A DNA stretch of 16,182 bases from Candidatus Woesearchaeota archaeon (GTDB taxonomy: Archaea; Nanobdellota; Nanobdellia; Woesearchaeales; UBA525): the NCBI GenBank assembly GCA_023252315.1, contig JAJPEB010000014.1:1-16182 (forward strand). Reading direction: 5' to 3'. The translations under genes and the position numbers were made by a program. The notes below the pieces were generated by a model. That model was not told where the DNA came from and did not search any database. It saw nothing but the letters and a program-made list of their open reading frames with translations. Below, one piece after another: positions 1-5,898 of the stretch. Every line of letters begins with the position of its first letter. The stretch's first letter is position 1.

Positions 1-714
1 GGCCTGCTCGAGCGTCCACGTGATGCGCGAGACGGCCTTCTCGCGGCGCTCGAGCAGGCGCGCGCCGTAGACGGCGTAGCCCGAGCCCGTGAGCGCGACG
101 ATCTCGTCGTCGTCGATGAACACGACGTCGCGCGTGTGCTCGAGCAGCGGCGCCGCGTCGGACGCGAGGAAGACGCCATCAGGCGCGATGCCGATGAGCA
201 ACGGGCTCCCGCGGCGCGCGGCGACGATCGCGCCCGTGCGCGCGTCGAGTATCACGAACGCGTTGCGCCCGTGCATGCGCGCGAACGCGTGGTGCGCCGC
301 GTGGAGGAGGTCCTCGACGAGCTGCAGGATGACTTCCGTGTCCGTCTCGGAGCGGAACGTGCGGCCCGAGCGCGCGAGCTCGTCCTTGAGGTCCTCGTAG
401 TTCTCGACGATGCCGTTGTGCGCGATCGCGAGCCTGCCGTCGGCCGAGAGGTGCGGGTGCGCGTTCGCGACCGTGACCGCGCCCGTCGTCGCCCAGCGCG
501 TGTGCGCGATGCCGGCCGTACCCTCGAGCTGCGAGAAATGGGCGTGCGCGTCGACCGCGTCGACCTTGCCGACCCCCTTGCGGACCTCGATCTTGCCGTC
601 CCTGAGCGTCGCGATGCCCGCCGAGTCGTAGCCGCGGTACTCGAGCTTGCGCAGCGCGTCGAGCAGGATGCCGCTCGCCTTGCGCTCCCCCCTGTACGCC
701 GTGATGCCGCACAT
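1..714 (-). CDS. glmS: Glutamine-fructose-6-phosphate aminotransferase, N-terminal part (cut by window edge)
   Basis: This gene encodes the enzyme that makes glucosamine-6-phosphate from fructose-6-phosphate and glutamine, the committed step to UDP-GlcNAc. Only 238 residues, the class II glutamine amidotransferase domain, lie in the window; the SIS isomerase domains would follow beyond position 1. The protein begins MCGI, with the nucleophile Cys2. It shows EYRGYDSAGIA (25-35), HTRWATTG (71-78), NAHPH (84-88), HNGIVENY (99-106) and SETDTE (122-127), the classic GlmS glutaminase motifs. The start at 714 is fixed by the required Met-Cys and by a GGAGGG ribosome site at 721-726. It begins 1 nt after the glmR stop, so the two genes form an operon. 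One oddity: the family motif is normally HTRWATHG, but the His is Thr here. The identification is firm. Confidence 0.95.
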   Translation of the reverse strand, partial: MCGITAYRGERKASGILLDALRKLEYRGYDSAGIATLRDGKIEVRKGVGKVDAVDAHAHFSQLEGTAGIAHTRWATTGAVTVANAHPHLSADGRLAIAHNGIVENYEDLKDELARSGRTFRSETDTEVILQLVEDLLHAAHHAFARMHGRNAFVILDARTGAIVAARRGSPLLIGIAPDGVFLASDAAPLLEHTRDVVFIDDDEIVALTGSGYAVYGARLLERREKAVSRITWTLEQA

Positions 715-715
715 G

Positions 716-1795
716 TCATGCCCTCCGCATCGACGAGATCGCCTCGCCGATGGCGCGCGCGAGCAGCGCCGGATGGTGGCGCGCGAACGCCTCCTTGCTC
801 ACCATGTCGGACGCGATGACGATCGGGCGCCGCGCGCCTGCGAGGTCGTTGCGCACGGGCTGCGCGCGCTCGGCCTCGTACGCCCTGCGCTGCGCGCGCG
901 AGATGGCGCCCGTGTTGACGAGCGCCGCGTCGATCGAGGCGCCGTCGAGCGCGTCCTGGACGCTGCGCACGAAGTCGCCCGCGGCGTAGCCGTCCGTCTC
1001 GCCGCGCTTCGTCATCGTATTGACCACGTAGATTATCTTGGCGCCCCTGCGCTTCGCGCGCTTGAGCGCGCCGACCACGCCGACCACGAGCAGGTTCGGC
1101 ATGAGGCTCGTGTAGAGGTCGCCCGGGCCCACCACTATGGTGTCCGCCTCCTCGAGCGCCGCGCGCGTCTTCGGGAAGATCAGCGCCCTCGGCTCGAGCT
1201 CGAGCCTCGCGATGCGCAGGCGCGCGTCGTGCTTGGGGACGTCGATGTTCGTCTCCCCCATGACGACGCTGCCGTCGGAGAGGTGCGCCTTGAGGTGGCA
1301 GTTCGTGAGCGTGACGGGGTAGACCTTCCCCTCGATGCGCAGGATCTCCTCCATCGCCTCGATCGCGCCGTACTCCTTCTGCCCGGGCGTGCCGGGGATG
1401 ATGTCCTTGAACGCGGTGAGCATGAGGTTGCCGAGCGCATGGCCCTTGAGCCCCGATCCCGCGCCGAAGCGATGCTCCATGAGCGCGCGAAGGCGCTGCG
1501 GCGCGTTCGAGAGCGCGACGAGGCACTTGCGCACGTCGCCGGGGGGGAGATAGCCGAACTCGTCGCGCAGCCTGCCCGTGCTGCCGCCCGAGTCCATCAT
1601 GCTCACGACGGCGCTGATGCGCGCGTTGGGGTACGCGCCCTTGAGGCCGGAGAGCAGCGTGAAGAGGCCCGTGCCGCCGCCGATGCACACGATGCGGTGC
1701 CCGTCGGGGATCTTGGGGGCCTGGAGCGCTCGCGGCGCCCTCGCGGGCTTCGCCGCAGGCCTTCCCTTCCTCCCTTTCGCGCGTGCCGTTTCCAC
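716..1795 (-). CDS. glmR: YvcK/GlmR/CofD-like UDP-GlcNAc-binding regulator (gluconeogenesis factor family)
   Basis: This is a 359-residue protein of the YvcK (GlmR)/CofD-like family. Family hallmarks in order are VCIGGGTGL (36-44), SMMDSGGSTGRLRDEFG (65-81), PPGDVRKCL (84-92), GPGDLYTSLMPNL (223-235) and NTMTKRGETDGY (259-270). The GPGDLYTS and NTMT...GETDGY motifs fit YvcK rather than CofD, the F420 enzyme. In Bacillus, YvcK/GlmR binds UDP-GlcNAc and stimulates GlmS (family knowledge). Here glmS follows after 1 nt, which supports the same role (inference). The first ~33 residues are a basic Ala/Lys/Arg/Pro-rich extension not normally seen. The start at 1795 is supported by a TATA box (minus strand, 1824 to 1817) centred 25 nt upstream, implying a leaderless mRNA. 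Family certain; function in this organism inferred. Confidence 0.93.
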   Translation of the reverse strand: METARAKGRKGRPAAKPARAPRALQAPKIPDGHRIVCIGGGTGLFTLLSGLKGAYPNARISAVVSMMDSGGSTGRLRDEFGYLPPGDVRKCLVALSNAPQRLRALMEHRFGAGSGLKGHALGNLMLTAFKDIIPGTPGQKEYGAIEAMEEILRIEGKVYPVTLTNCHLKAHLSDGSVVMGETNIDVPKHDARLRIARLELEPRALIFPKTRAALEEADTIVVGPGDLYTSLMPNLLVVGVVGALKRAKRRGAKIIYVVNTMTKRGETDGYAAGDFVRSVQDALDGASIDAALVNTGAISRAQRRAYEAERAQPVRNDLAGARRPIVIASDMVSKEAFARHHPALLARAIGEAISSMRRA

Positions 1796-1815
1796 GGGAG
1801 GGTGCCCGTCGCTGC

Positions 1816-1825
1816 CTATATAAGC
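1816..1825 (-). promoter_or_regulatory. TATA box of the glmR-glmS operon
   Basis: The minus strand reads GCTTATATAG here, a near-consensus archaeal TATA box. Its centre is about 25 nt before the glmR ATG at 1795, so transcription should begin at or next to the start codon. No Shine-Dalgarno sequence precedes glmR. It lies back to back with the promoter of the plus-strand gene at 1890. Confidence 0.8.
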
Positions 1826-1856
1826 ATTATGAAAACAATCCCACTTCCACTACAAA

Positions 1857-1867
1857 AATATTTATAG
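1857..1867 (+). promoter_or_regulatory. TATA box of the divergent wHTH gene
   Basis: AT-rich AATATTTATAG precedes the ATG at 1890 with its centre about 27 nt upstream, again predicting a leaderless transcript. The 94-base divergent region 1796-1889 holds both this box and the glmR box and is conspicuously AT-rich between them. I see no clear inverted repeat that would serve as an operator. Confidence 0.75.
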
Positions 1868-1889
1868 GACGGCCGCCGCGCATCAGCGC

Positions 1890-2807
1890 ATGCGCATCAT
1901 CGACGAGGCCGCGAACGGGGCGCGAACGGTGCCGTGCATCGAGCTGCCCGCGCCGAAGATCGCGGCGGTCACGAGCGCGCTCGCGTCGCGCATCCTCGCG
2001 CAGCTCGCGTCGCGCCCGGGCGGCATGCACGCGTCGCAGATCGCACGCGAGCTGCGCGAGCACGAGCAGAAGGTCTACTACCACATCCGCAGGCTGCGCG
2101 CGGCGGGCATCGTCGTGGTCGACCACCTCGAGGAGAGCGGGGGCGGCGTCGCGAAGGTGCTGCGCCTCGCGGCCGGCGCCGCCGCGGTGCGCTTCTCGCC
2201 CTGGGAGCGCGCCGCAGGGCGCACGGGCGCCGCCGACGCGCACCTGCGCATGCTCGCGCCTTTCGTCGAGCGGGGCCGATGGGACGCGCGCATCGTCGTG
2301 AGCAGCCCCGATCCGCACGGGCCCGAGGGGGCGCGCGGGCGCGACGCCGGCTACGCGATCGAGCTCGGGCTCTTCCTCGGGCTCTTCCTCGAGTCCGCGC
2401 CTGTCGACGCGGTGCAGCTCGACACGCAGCTCTCGGACTGGAAGCAGAACCTCATCATCATCGGCGGCCCCGTCGTGAACAAGGCCGCGCAGCGCGTGAA
2501 CGCGAGGTCGCTCGCGCCCTACGACGCCGCGCGCAAGGAGTTCCGCTCGTCCGTGACCGGCAGGCGCTATGCGCAGGAGAACGCGGGCATCGTCGCGAAG
2601 ATGCCCAACCCCTTCGCGCGCGGGAAGTGGGTGCTGCTGCTCGCGGGCAAGCGCTCGGCGGGCACGCGCGCGGCGGTGCTCGCGCTCACCCGCATGCTCG
2701 ACCGGATCGCGGAGAGGGCGCGCGCGAACGGCACGTGCCTGTGCGTGGTCGAGGGCGTGGACGCGGACAGCGACGGGGTCGTCGAGAGCGCGAGGGTGCT
2801 GGAGTAG
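1890..2807 (+). CDS. Winged-helix (ArsR-like) protein with C-terminal S-layer-like domain
   Basis: The product has 305 residues. Residues about 30-95 form a winged helix-turn-helix; HASQIARELREHEQKVYYHIRRL (given in two parts: HASQIARELREHE at 47-59, then QKVYYHIRRL at 60-69) matches the helix-turn-recognition-helix of ArsR-like archaeal regulators. The C-terminal half (about 130-305) has LIIIGGPVVN (188-197) and WVLLLAGKRSAGTRAAVLAL (247-266). This Gly-Gly-Pro-x-x-Asn pattern followed by a strand and a 'GTRAA' helix is typical of archaeal S-layer-like domains fused to regulators or secreted proteins. No signal peptide or membrane segment is seen, so the protein is probably a cytoplasmic DNA-binding regulator. 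It is divergent from glmR-glmS and shares their promoter region. Its last codons (ESARVLE, stop) are repeated at 4908-4931. Regulator role likely; ligand unknown. Confidence 0.85.
   Translation: MRIIDEAANGARTVPCIELPAPKIAAVTSALASRILAQLASRPGGMHASQIARELREHEQKVYYHIRRLRAAGIVVVDHLEESGGGVAKVLRLAAGAAAVRFSPWERAAGRTGAADAHLRMLAPFVERGRWDARIVVSSPDPHGPEGARGRDAGYAIELGLFLGLFLESAPVDAVQLDTQLSDWKQNLIIIGGPVVNKAAQRVNARSLAPYDAARKEFRSSVTGRRYAQENAGIVAKMPNPFARGKWVLLLAGKRSAGTRAAVLALTRMLDRIAERARANGTCLCVVEGVDADSDGVVESARVLE
2784..2805 (+). repeat. 22-bp direct repeat, left copy (3' end of the wHTH gene)
   Basis: GAGAGCGCGAGGGTGCT (2784-2800), then G, then GAGT (2802-2805). The sequence matches 4908-4929 at 21 of 22 positions. 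It encodes ESARVLE up to the stop codon of the upstream gene. Base composition drops right after this copy, which marks the left boundary of the island. Confidence 0.8.
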
Positions 2808-2811
2808 CAGA

Positions 2812-3609
2812 TCATGGTTTCTTCGCATCGAACCTCTCGCTGCGCTTCCAGAACTCTTCGAAATATGCGAGAAATGATCTTGCGATGTGCGTGTTGACGA
2901 TTTCCACACTCACCATATCAGGGGATTGGAGCATGATAAGAGCCACATCCTTGTAGACGCAGAACAACGCAGGCGTCTCGATATCAGCAGGCATGTAGCG
3001 CGCTTGCGAGCCCTTGTACGAGTTGCGGTTCTTCAGGACCTCCGGATCGGTCCCTTTGTTGAAAAGCAGTTTCACCTTGATGCCCAGAGCGCTTCTTCTC
3101 ATATGCTCGCGCTGCCAGTAGATGTGCTGGCTCTCGGGCTGGAACGCAGGGATGCCGAGATAGTAGAGCGTATCTCCCCTCTCCATTTTCGCATACATCT
3201 TCTCTGTCGCAGTACGCAGCCCTTTCGTGCCGAAAAAAACGGTCGCTTGCGTGGGGTACTGCCTGGCATGCTCTTCGATTCTGCCGATGAATGCCTGCGC
3301 GGAGAGCTTGAGATCGCGAATCTCGTCCTCACGGCTGTCGAGATATGAGAGGATCGAATGCGGCGGATTCGCCGTGAAGACCTGTTTCTTCCCCTGCCTG
3401 ATGGAGGAGACGATGCCCTTGTCAATAAGGCGATCGAGGATTTCGTAGACCTTCGAGGTATGGACGCGTGCGTTCTTGACGATCGCTCCTGTGGTGGAGC
3501 TGCCGAGCGAGAGTAGTGCCAAGTAGACTCTTGTCTCGCCTTCAGTGAGGCCAAGTCGTTTCAGGAGCATCTCATCGTCTTCCACAGGCCTGGGAAAACC
3601 ATATGGCAT
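2812..3609 (-). CDS. TrmB-family transcriptional regulator
   Basis: The 265-residue protein has the standard TrmB layout. It has an N-terminal winged helix (about 12-80: LKRLGLTEGETRVYLALLSLG, where 16-20 precede the LTEGETRVYLALL core at 21-33; VHTSKVYEILDRLIDKGIV at 49-67), a short coiled-coil helix (about 86-117), and a C-terminal effector-binding domain of PLD-like fold (about 122-255, with FFGTKGLRTATEKMY at 125-139). Archaeal TrmB proteins sense sugars or other metabolites and repress or activate divergent genes (family knowledge). GTG at 3585 or ATG at 3570 are alternative starts; ATG 3609 is kept because its codons continue the frame. It is divergent from the 3672 gene with a palindrome between them. 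Composition is lower in GC than the surrounding genome. Confidence 0.88.
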   Translation of the reverse strand: MPYGFPRPVEDDEMLLKRLGLTEGETRVYLALLSLGSSTTGAIVKNARVHTSKVYEILDRLIDKGIVSSIRQGKKQVFTANPPHSILSYLDSREDEIRDLKLSAQAFIGRIEEHARQYPTQATVFFGTKGLRTATEKMYAKMERGDTLYYLGIPAFQPESQHIYWQREHMRRSALGIKVKLLFNKGTDPEVLKNRNSYKGSQARYMPADIETPALFCVYKDVALIMLQSPDMVSVEIVNTHIARSFLAYFEEFWKRSERFDAKKP

Positions 3610-3610
3610 T

Positions 3611-3641
3611 TAAAATTTCCCCCCTCAATGGGGAGATTTTA
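3611..3641. promoter_or_regulatory. 31-bp inverted repeat, candidate operator of the TrmB-like regulator
   Basis: Arms TAAAATTTCCCC (3611-3622) and GGGGAGATTTTA (3630-3641) pair at 11 of 12 positions around a 7-nt centre (3623-3629). It fills the space between the regulator start (3609) and the TATA box of the divergent gene (3644-3651), covering the position where TFB would touch the BRE. A dimeric winged-helix regulator bound here could control both genes. Role is inferred; the symmetry is seen directly. Confidence 0.75.
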
Positions 3642-3643
3642 TT

Positions 3644-3651
3644 CTTATATA
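3644..3651 (+). promoter_or_regulatory. TATA box of the helical-repeat gene
   Basis: CTTATATA is centred about 24 nt before the ATG at 3672. This sets the gene start at 3672 rather than the upstream in-frame ATG at 3603, which would lie upstream of the promoter and inside the regulator gene. It directly abuts the 31-bp inverted repeat. Confidence 0.8.
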
Positions 3652-3671
3652 CGCGCATATCTCCAGCGCAC

Positions 3672-4895
3672 ATGAGAAGAACAGCCCCGCTTGGCATCGA
3701 CCTCGAGAAAATCCTCGGCGCTCTCGTGACCCAGAAAGGGAGGACAGAGGCGCTCAGAGCGGCGTTGCGTGCAGGTATCCCGCTGGAAAGCCATCATCTC
3801 GACGAGATTCGAGGGGCGATAAGCATGTATGCCCGGCAGGACGTCCTCTCCTACGCAAAGCAACTTGTCGATCAAGGGCGCAGAGGAGAAGCGTTCTCTT
3901 TTTACGTGGAGAGCGGCGCTTGGGAGAACGCCCTCGAGACGCTTCCTAGCGAAGGCGATCCCTCACGGCGAGCATCCGAGGATGTATTGCTCAGCGCGAT
4001 GGGGAAGGGGTCAGCATACGACACCCATCTCTTCTCTACCCAGGACGTTTCTATCCGTGAAGGGACCGGAAGAAGAGAGAAGTGGGCAATGACGCTCGAG
4101 ACTGTAGCGCGATTGGAGAGATGGGACGCTCTCAGAGAGCTCGTCTCGAGCGCGGCTCCTCATTATTCTGAAGCGGCCGCGCAAGCCGCATATTTCGCGG
4201 AGAGCCATTGCCGCGGTGCATGCGCAGACACTTTGTACAGCGACGAGATGGGAAGGTATTTCCAGAATCCTCCCCGAGGAGAAGACCCGCGCGGCCAAGA
4301 GAGGCGCAGGTTCGAAGGCAACATGAGAGCCGCGACGTTGCTTGAGGGCGGACACCAAATAGCGACAGGGCTCGGATCGAGCGGGACAGCGCGCGCAAGA
4401 TCCCTCCGCGCACGCTGTGTCGCGCACCTCGAGGCAGCCGCGAATGCGTTCCCAACGGTGCTTGGCGGCGAATATCCGCTCATCGAATTCAGCGACCTCT
4501 TCGAATTCGCCAATCTTGCCTCGGGCGTAGGTAAGCATGATCTTGTCCTCTCTGCTTACGCAAACGAGGGGAAAGTGCGAGCCGACTATCGGAAAGAGAG
4601 ATGGGAGGCGCTCGTGGCAGGCGCAGAAGGGGCCACGGGCCGCTTCGCCGACGCAGCGCGGCGTTTCGAGGATCTCGGCAAAGAGACGGACAAGCACGAG
4701 TTCATAGGCGAGGCAGCGCGGCTCTACTCCCTCATAGGTGATGACGAACGTTCGTATATATTGCTCAGGACCGCGAGGATGAGCGCGGAAAAAACAGGGG
4801 ATTTCGCCGCCTGCGAGCGCTATTCGCGAGAACTTCGTGATTCCCGAAGGTCCTCAGCGTATAGGCATCTCGCCAGAATGAGCACGAAGGAATAG
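3672..4895 (+). CDS. Unrecognised alpha-helical repeat (TPR-like) protein of the island
   Basis: The product is 407 residues when started at the ATG 24 nt downstream of the TATA box. I do not recognise the family. The sequence is almost all amphipathic helix. Hairpin-like units such as 'QGRRGEAFSFYVESGAWENALETL' (QGRRGEAF, then FYVESGAWENALE) and FADAARRFEDLGKETDKHEF resemble TPR or SEL1-like solenoid repeats, with recurring small-residue/aromatic positions in A-helices. No membrane segment, signal peptide, Cys cluster or catalytic motif is visible, so it is probably a soluble scaffold or protein-binding protein. It is divergent from the TrmB-like gene across the inverted repeat and is probably its regulatory target. 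Base composition is atypical for the window, as for its neighbour. Existence as a gene likely; function unknown. Confidence 0.78.
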   Translation: MRRTAPLGIDLEKILGALVTQKGRTEALRAALRAGIPLESHHLDEIRGAISMYARQDVLSYAKQLVDQGRRGEAFSFYVESGAWENALETLPSEGDPSRRASEDVLLSAMGKGSAYDTHLFSTQDVSIREGTGRREKWAMTLETVARLERWDALRELVSSAAPHYSEAAAQAAYFAESHCRGACADTLYSDEMGRYFQNPPRGEDPRGQERRRFEGNMRAATLLEGGHQIATGLGSSGTARARSLRARCVAHLEAAANAFPTVLGGEYPLIEFSDLFEFANLASGVGKHDLVLSAYANEGKVRADYRKERWEALVAGAEGATGRFADAARRFEDLGKETDKHEFIGEAARLYSLIGDDERSYILLRTARMSAEKTGDFAACERYSRELRDSRRSSAYRHLARMSTKE

Positions 4896-4907
4896 GGATT
4901 CCGATTT

Positions 4908-4929
4908 GAGAGCGCGAGGGTGCTCGAGT
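4908..4929 (+). repeat. 22-bp direct repeat, right copy (orphan 3' end of the wHTH gene)
   Basis: GAGAGCGCGAGGGTGCT, then C, then GAGT, followed by GA. Read in the same phase as the left copy it encodes ESARVLE and a TGA stop. The two differences from the left copy are a synonymous CTG/CTC and a TAG/TGA stop. No ORF leads into it, so it is a detached gene end. High GC resumes immediately after it. Confidence 0.8.
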
Positions 4930-4979
4930 GAGCGCGTGCGGGAGAGCGCGGCAACCCTCGTAGATGCGCGAGCAGATAC

Positions 4980-4989
4980 CCTTATGTAG
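4980..4989 (+). promoter_or_regulatory. TATA-like box of the GNAT-domain gene
   Basis: CCTTATGTAG is centred about 26 nt before the ATG at 5011. The match to the archaeal consensus is weaker than for the other boxes, but the spacing is the same and no ribosome site precedes the ATG. Confidence 0.6.
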
Positions 4990-5010
4990 CACGAAGGCCA
5001 AGAGCGCGCC

Positions 5011-5868
5011 ATGGACAAGGACGTGCTCGCGAGGCTCGAGAGCGGGGTTCCGCTCGGGTGGGTCTCGGAGCGCGAATACTCGGATATCCAGCGCGTGCTC
5101 GCCGCGGTGCGCGCGATGCTCGGAGAGCGCGAGGGGGTTTCGGCCGCATCGTCGGCGTCCCGGGAAGATCTCGAGAACCTGAGGAACGTGCTCGAGTCGA
5201 CGGGGTTCCGTGCGCGCTCCATCTCCGAGAGGGAAGCGAAGGCCGCGCACGCGACGCTGCTCGCGCTCGACAGGTCCGGCGCGATACCGCTCGGATCGCC
5301 CGCGGGGACGATGCTCGTGCGGTCGCTCGCGCTCGCGCAGTCGCTCCTGCTGCCAGGCGCCGAGCGCGCACGCGTCGCGCGCCTCAAGGAGGAGTTCGCG
5401 CCGGGCGACGTCCCCGACGCGCAGAAGGTGCGCGATGCGATCGTCGCGTGCTGCGCGAGGTCGGACCTGCTCTCGTGGGCAGCGTGCACGATCGCGCCAA
5501 GCGCTGATCCCGCAGAGCGGAGGTTCACGGTCTTCCTCGAGCGGCCGAAGGAGGAGCGGGAGCGCGACGGCGAGATCCCGTCGTACTACAGTTATGTTCT
5601 CGACTTCCGCGCATGGTGCTCGTACGAGGGCAACGTCCAGCTCAACCCGTCGCTGCGGGGAGAGGGGCGCGGGCTCGCGCTCGTGCGGGCGCGCGAGGAA
5701 TCGTGCAAGGCGCTCGGGGTGCCGCTCATCGTCGTGAACAGATGCCACAATCCCGCATTCTGGCGCCACCTCGGGTACGGGAAGCTGCGGGCGTACCAGC
5801 GCCGCGAGCTCGCGCCGTTCATGGCGGGCGTGCCGGAGTTCGTCAATCCGCTCTACAAGATACTCTGA
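5011..5868 (+). CDS. GNAT-fold protein with long N-terminal helical region
   Basis: The product has 285 residues. The C-terminal part (about 155-265) looks like a GCN5-related N-acetyltransferase. There is a strand FTVFLE (172-177), motif A with the acetyl-CoA pyrophosphate loop RGEGRG (216-221) followed by helix LALVRAREESCKALG, then a strand PLIVVN and the motif-B-like NPAFWRHLGYG (247-257). Residues 1-150 are helical, charged and unrecognised. The substrate cannot be told. The gene stands alone on the plus strand and converges on the membrane protein gene ending at 5899. It starts 79 nt after the right repeat of the island, and would lie directly behind the wHTH gene if the island were absent. 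Fold moderately sure, acetyltransferase activity inferred. Confidence 0.82.
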   Translation: MDKDVLARLESGVPLGWVSEREYSDIQRVLAAVRAMLGEREGVSAASSASREDLENLRNVLESTGFRARSISEREAKAAHATLLALDRSGAIPLGSPAGTMLVRSLALAQSLLLPGAERARVARLKEEFAPGDVPDAQKVRDAIVACCARSDLLSWAACTIAPSADPAERRFTVFLERPKEERERDGEIPSYYSYVLDFRAWCSYEGNVQLNPSLRGEGRGLALVRAREESCKALGVPLIVVNRCHNPAFWRHLGYGKLRAYQRRELAPFMAGVPEFVNPLYKIL

Positions 5869-5898
5869 GAGCGCATGAGACAAGGATGTCCTCTCCCC

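Larger units (their letters stand above)
2808..4907. mobile_element. Low-GC genomic island of two divergent genes, no recombinase
   Basis: The region between the two direct-repeat copies has a clearly different composition. By hand, 60-base rows starting at 3001 and 3181 contain 35 and 29 G+C, against 48 in the row at 2641 just outside. Codons such as AGA, TTT and TAT become common. The left edge is abrupt: the trmB-like gene stops 4 nt from the stop of the preceding gene. It carries a TrmB-like regulator, a 31-bp inverted repeat and a helical-repeat protein. No integrase, transposase or terminal inverted repeats are visible, so how it arrived is unknown. The label as acquired DNA is inference from composition and the duplicated flank. 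Confidence 0.6.

Noticed and set aside
252..1688. Long Arg/Ala/His-rich open frame on the minus strand
   Set aside because: It overlaps glmR and glmS in another phase. Its composition is the low-complexity shadow expected from GC-rich codons, while glmR and glmS carry full family motifs.
647..1867. Long plus-strand open frame opposite glmR
   Set aside because: Antisense shadow: Arg/Glu/Ala/His-rich with no motif, and it has no promoter or ribosome site.
2808..4907. Island as an active insertion sequence or integrase-bearing element
   Set aside because: No transposase or recombinase motif and no terminal inverted repeats at the edges. Only the duplicated flank and composition support acquisition.
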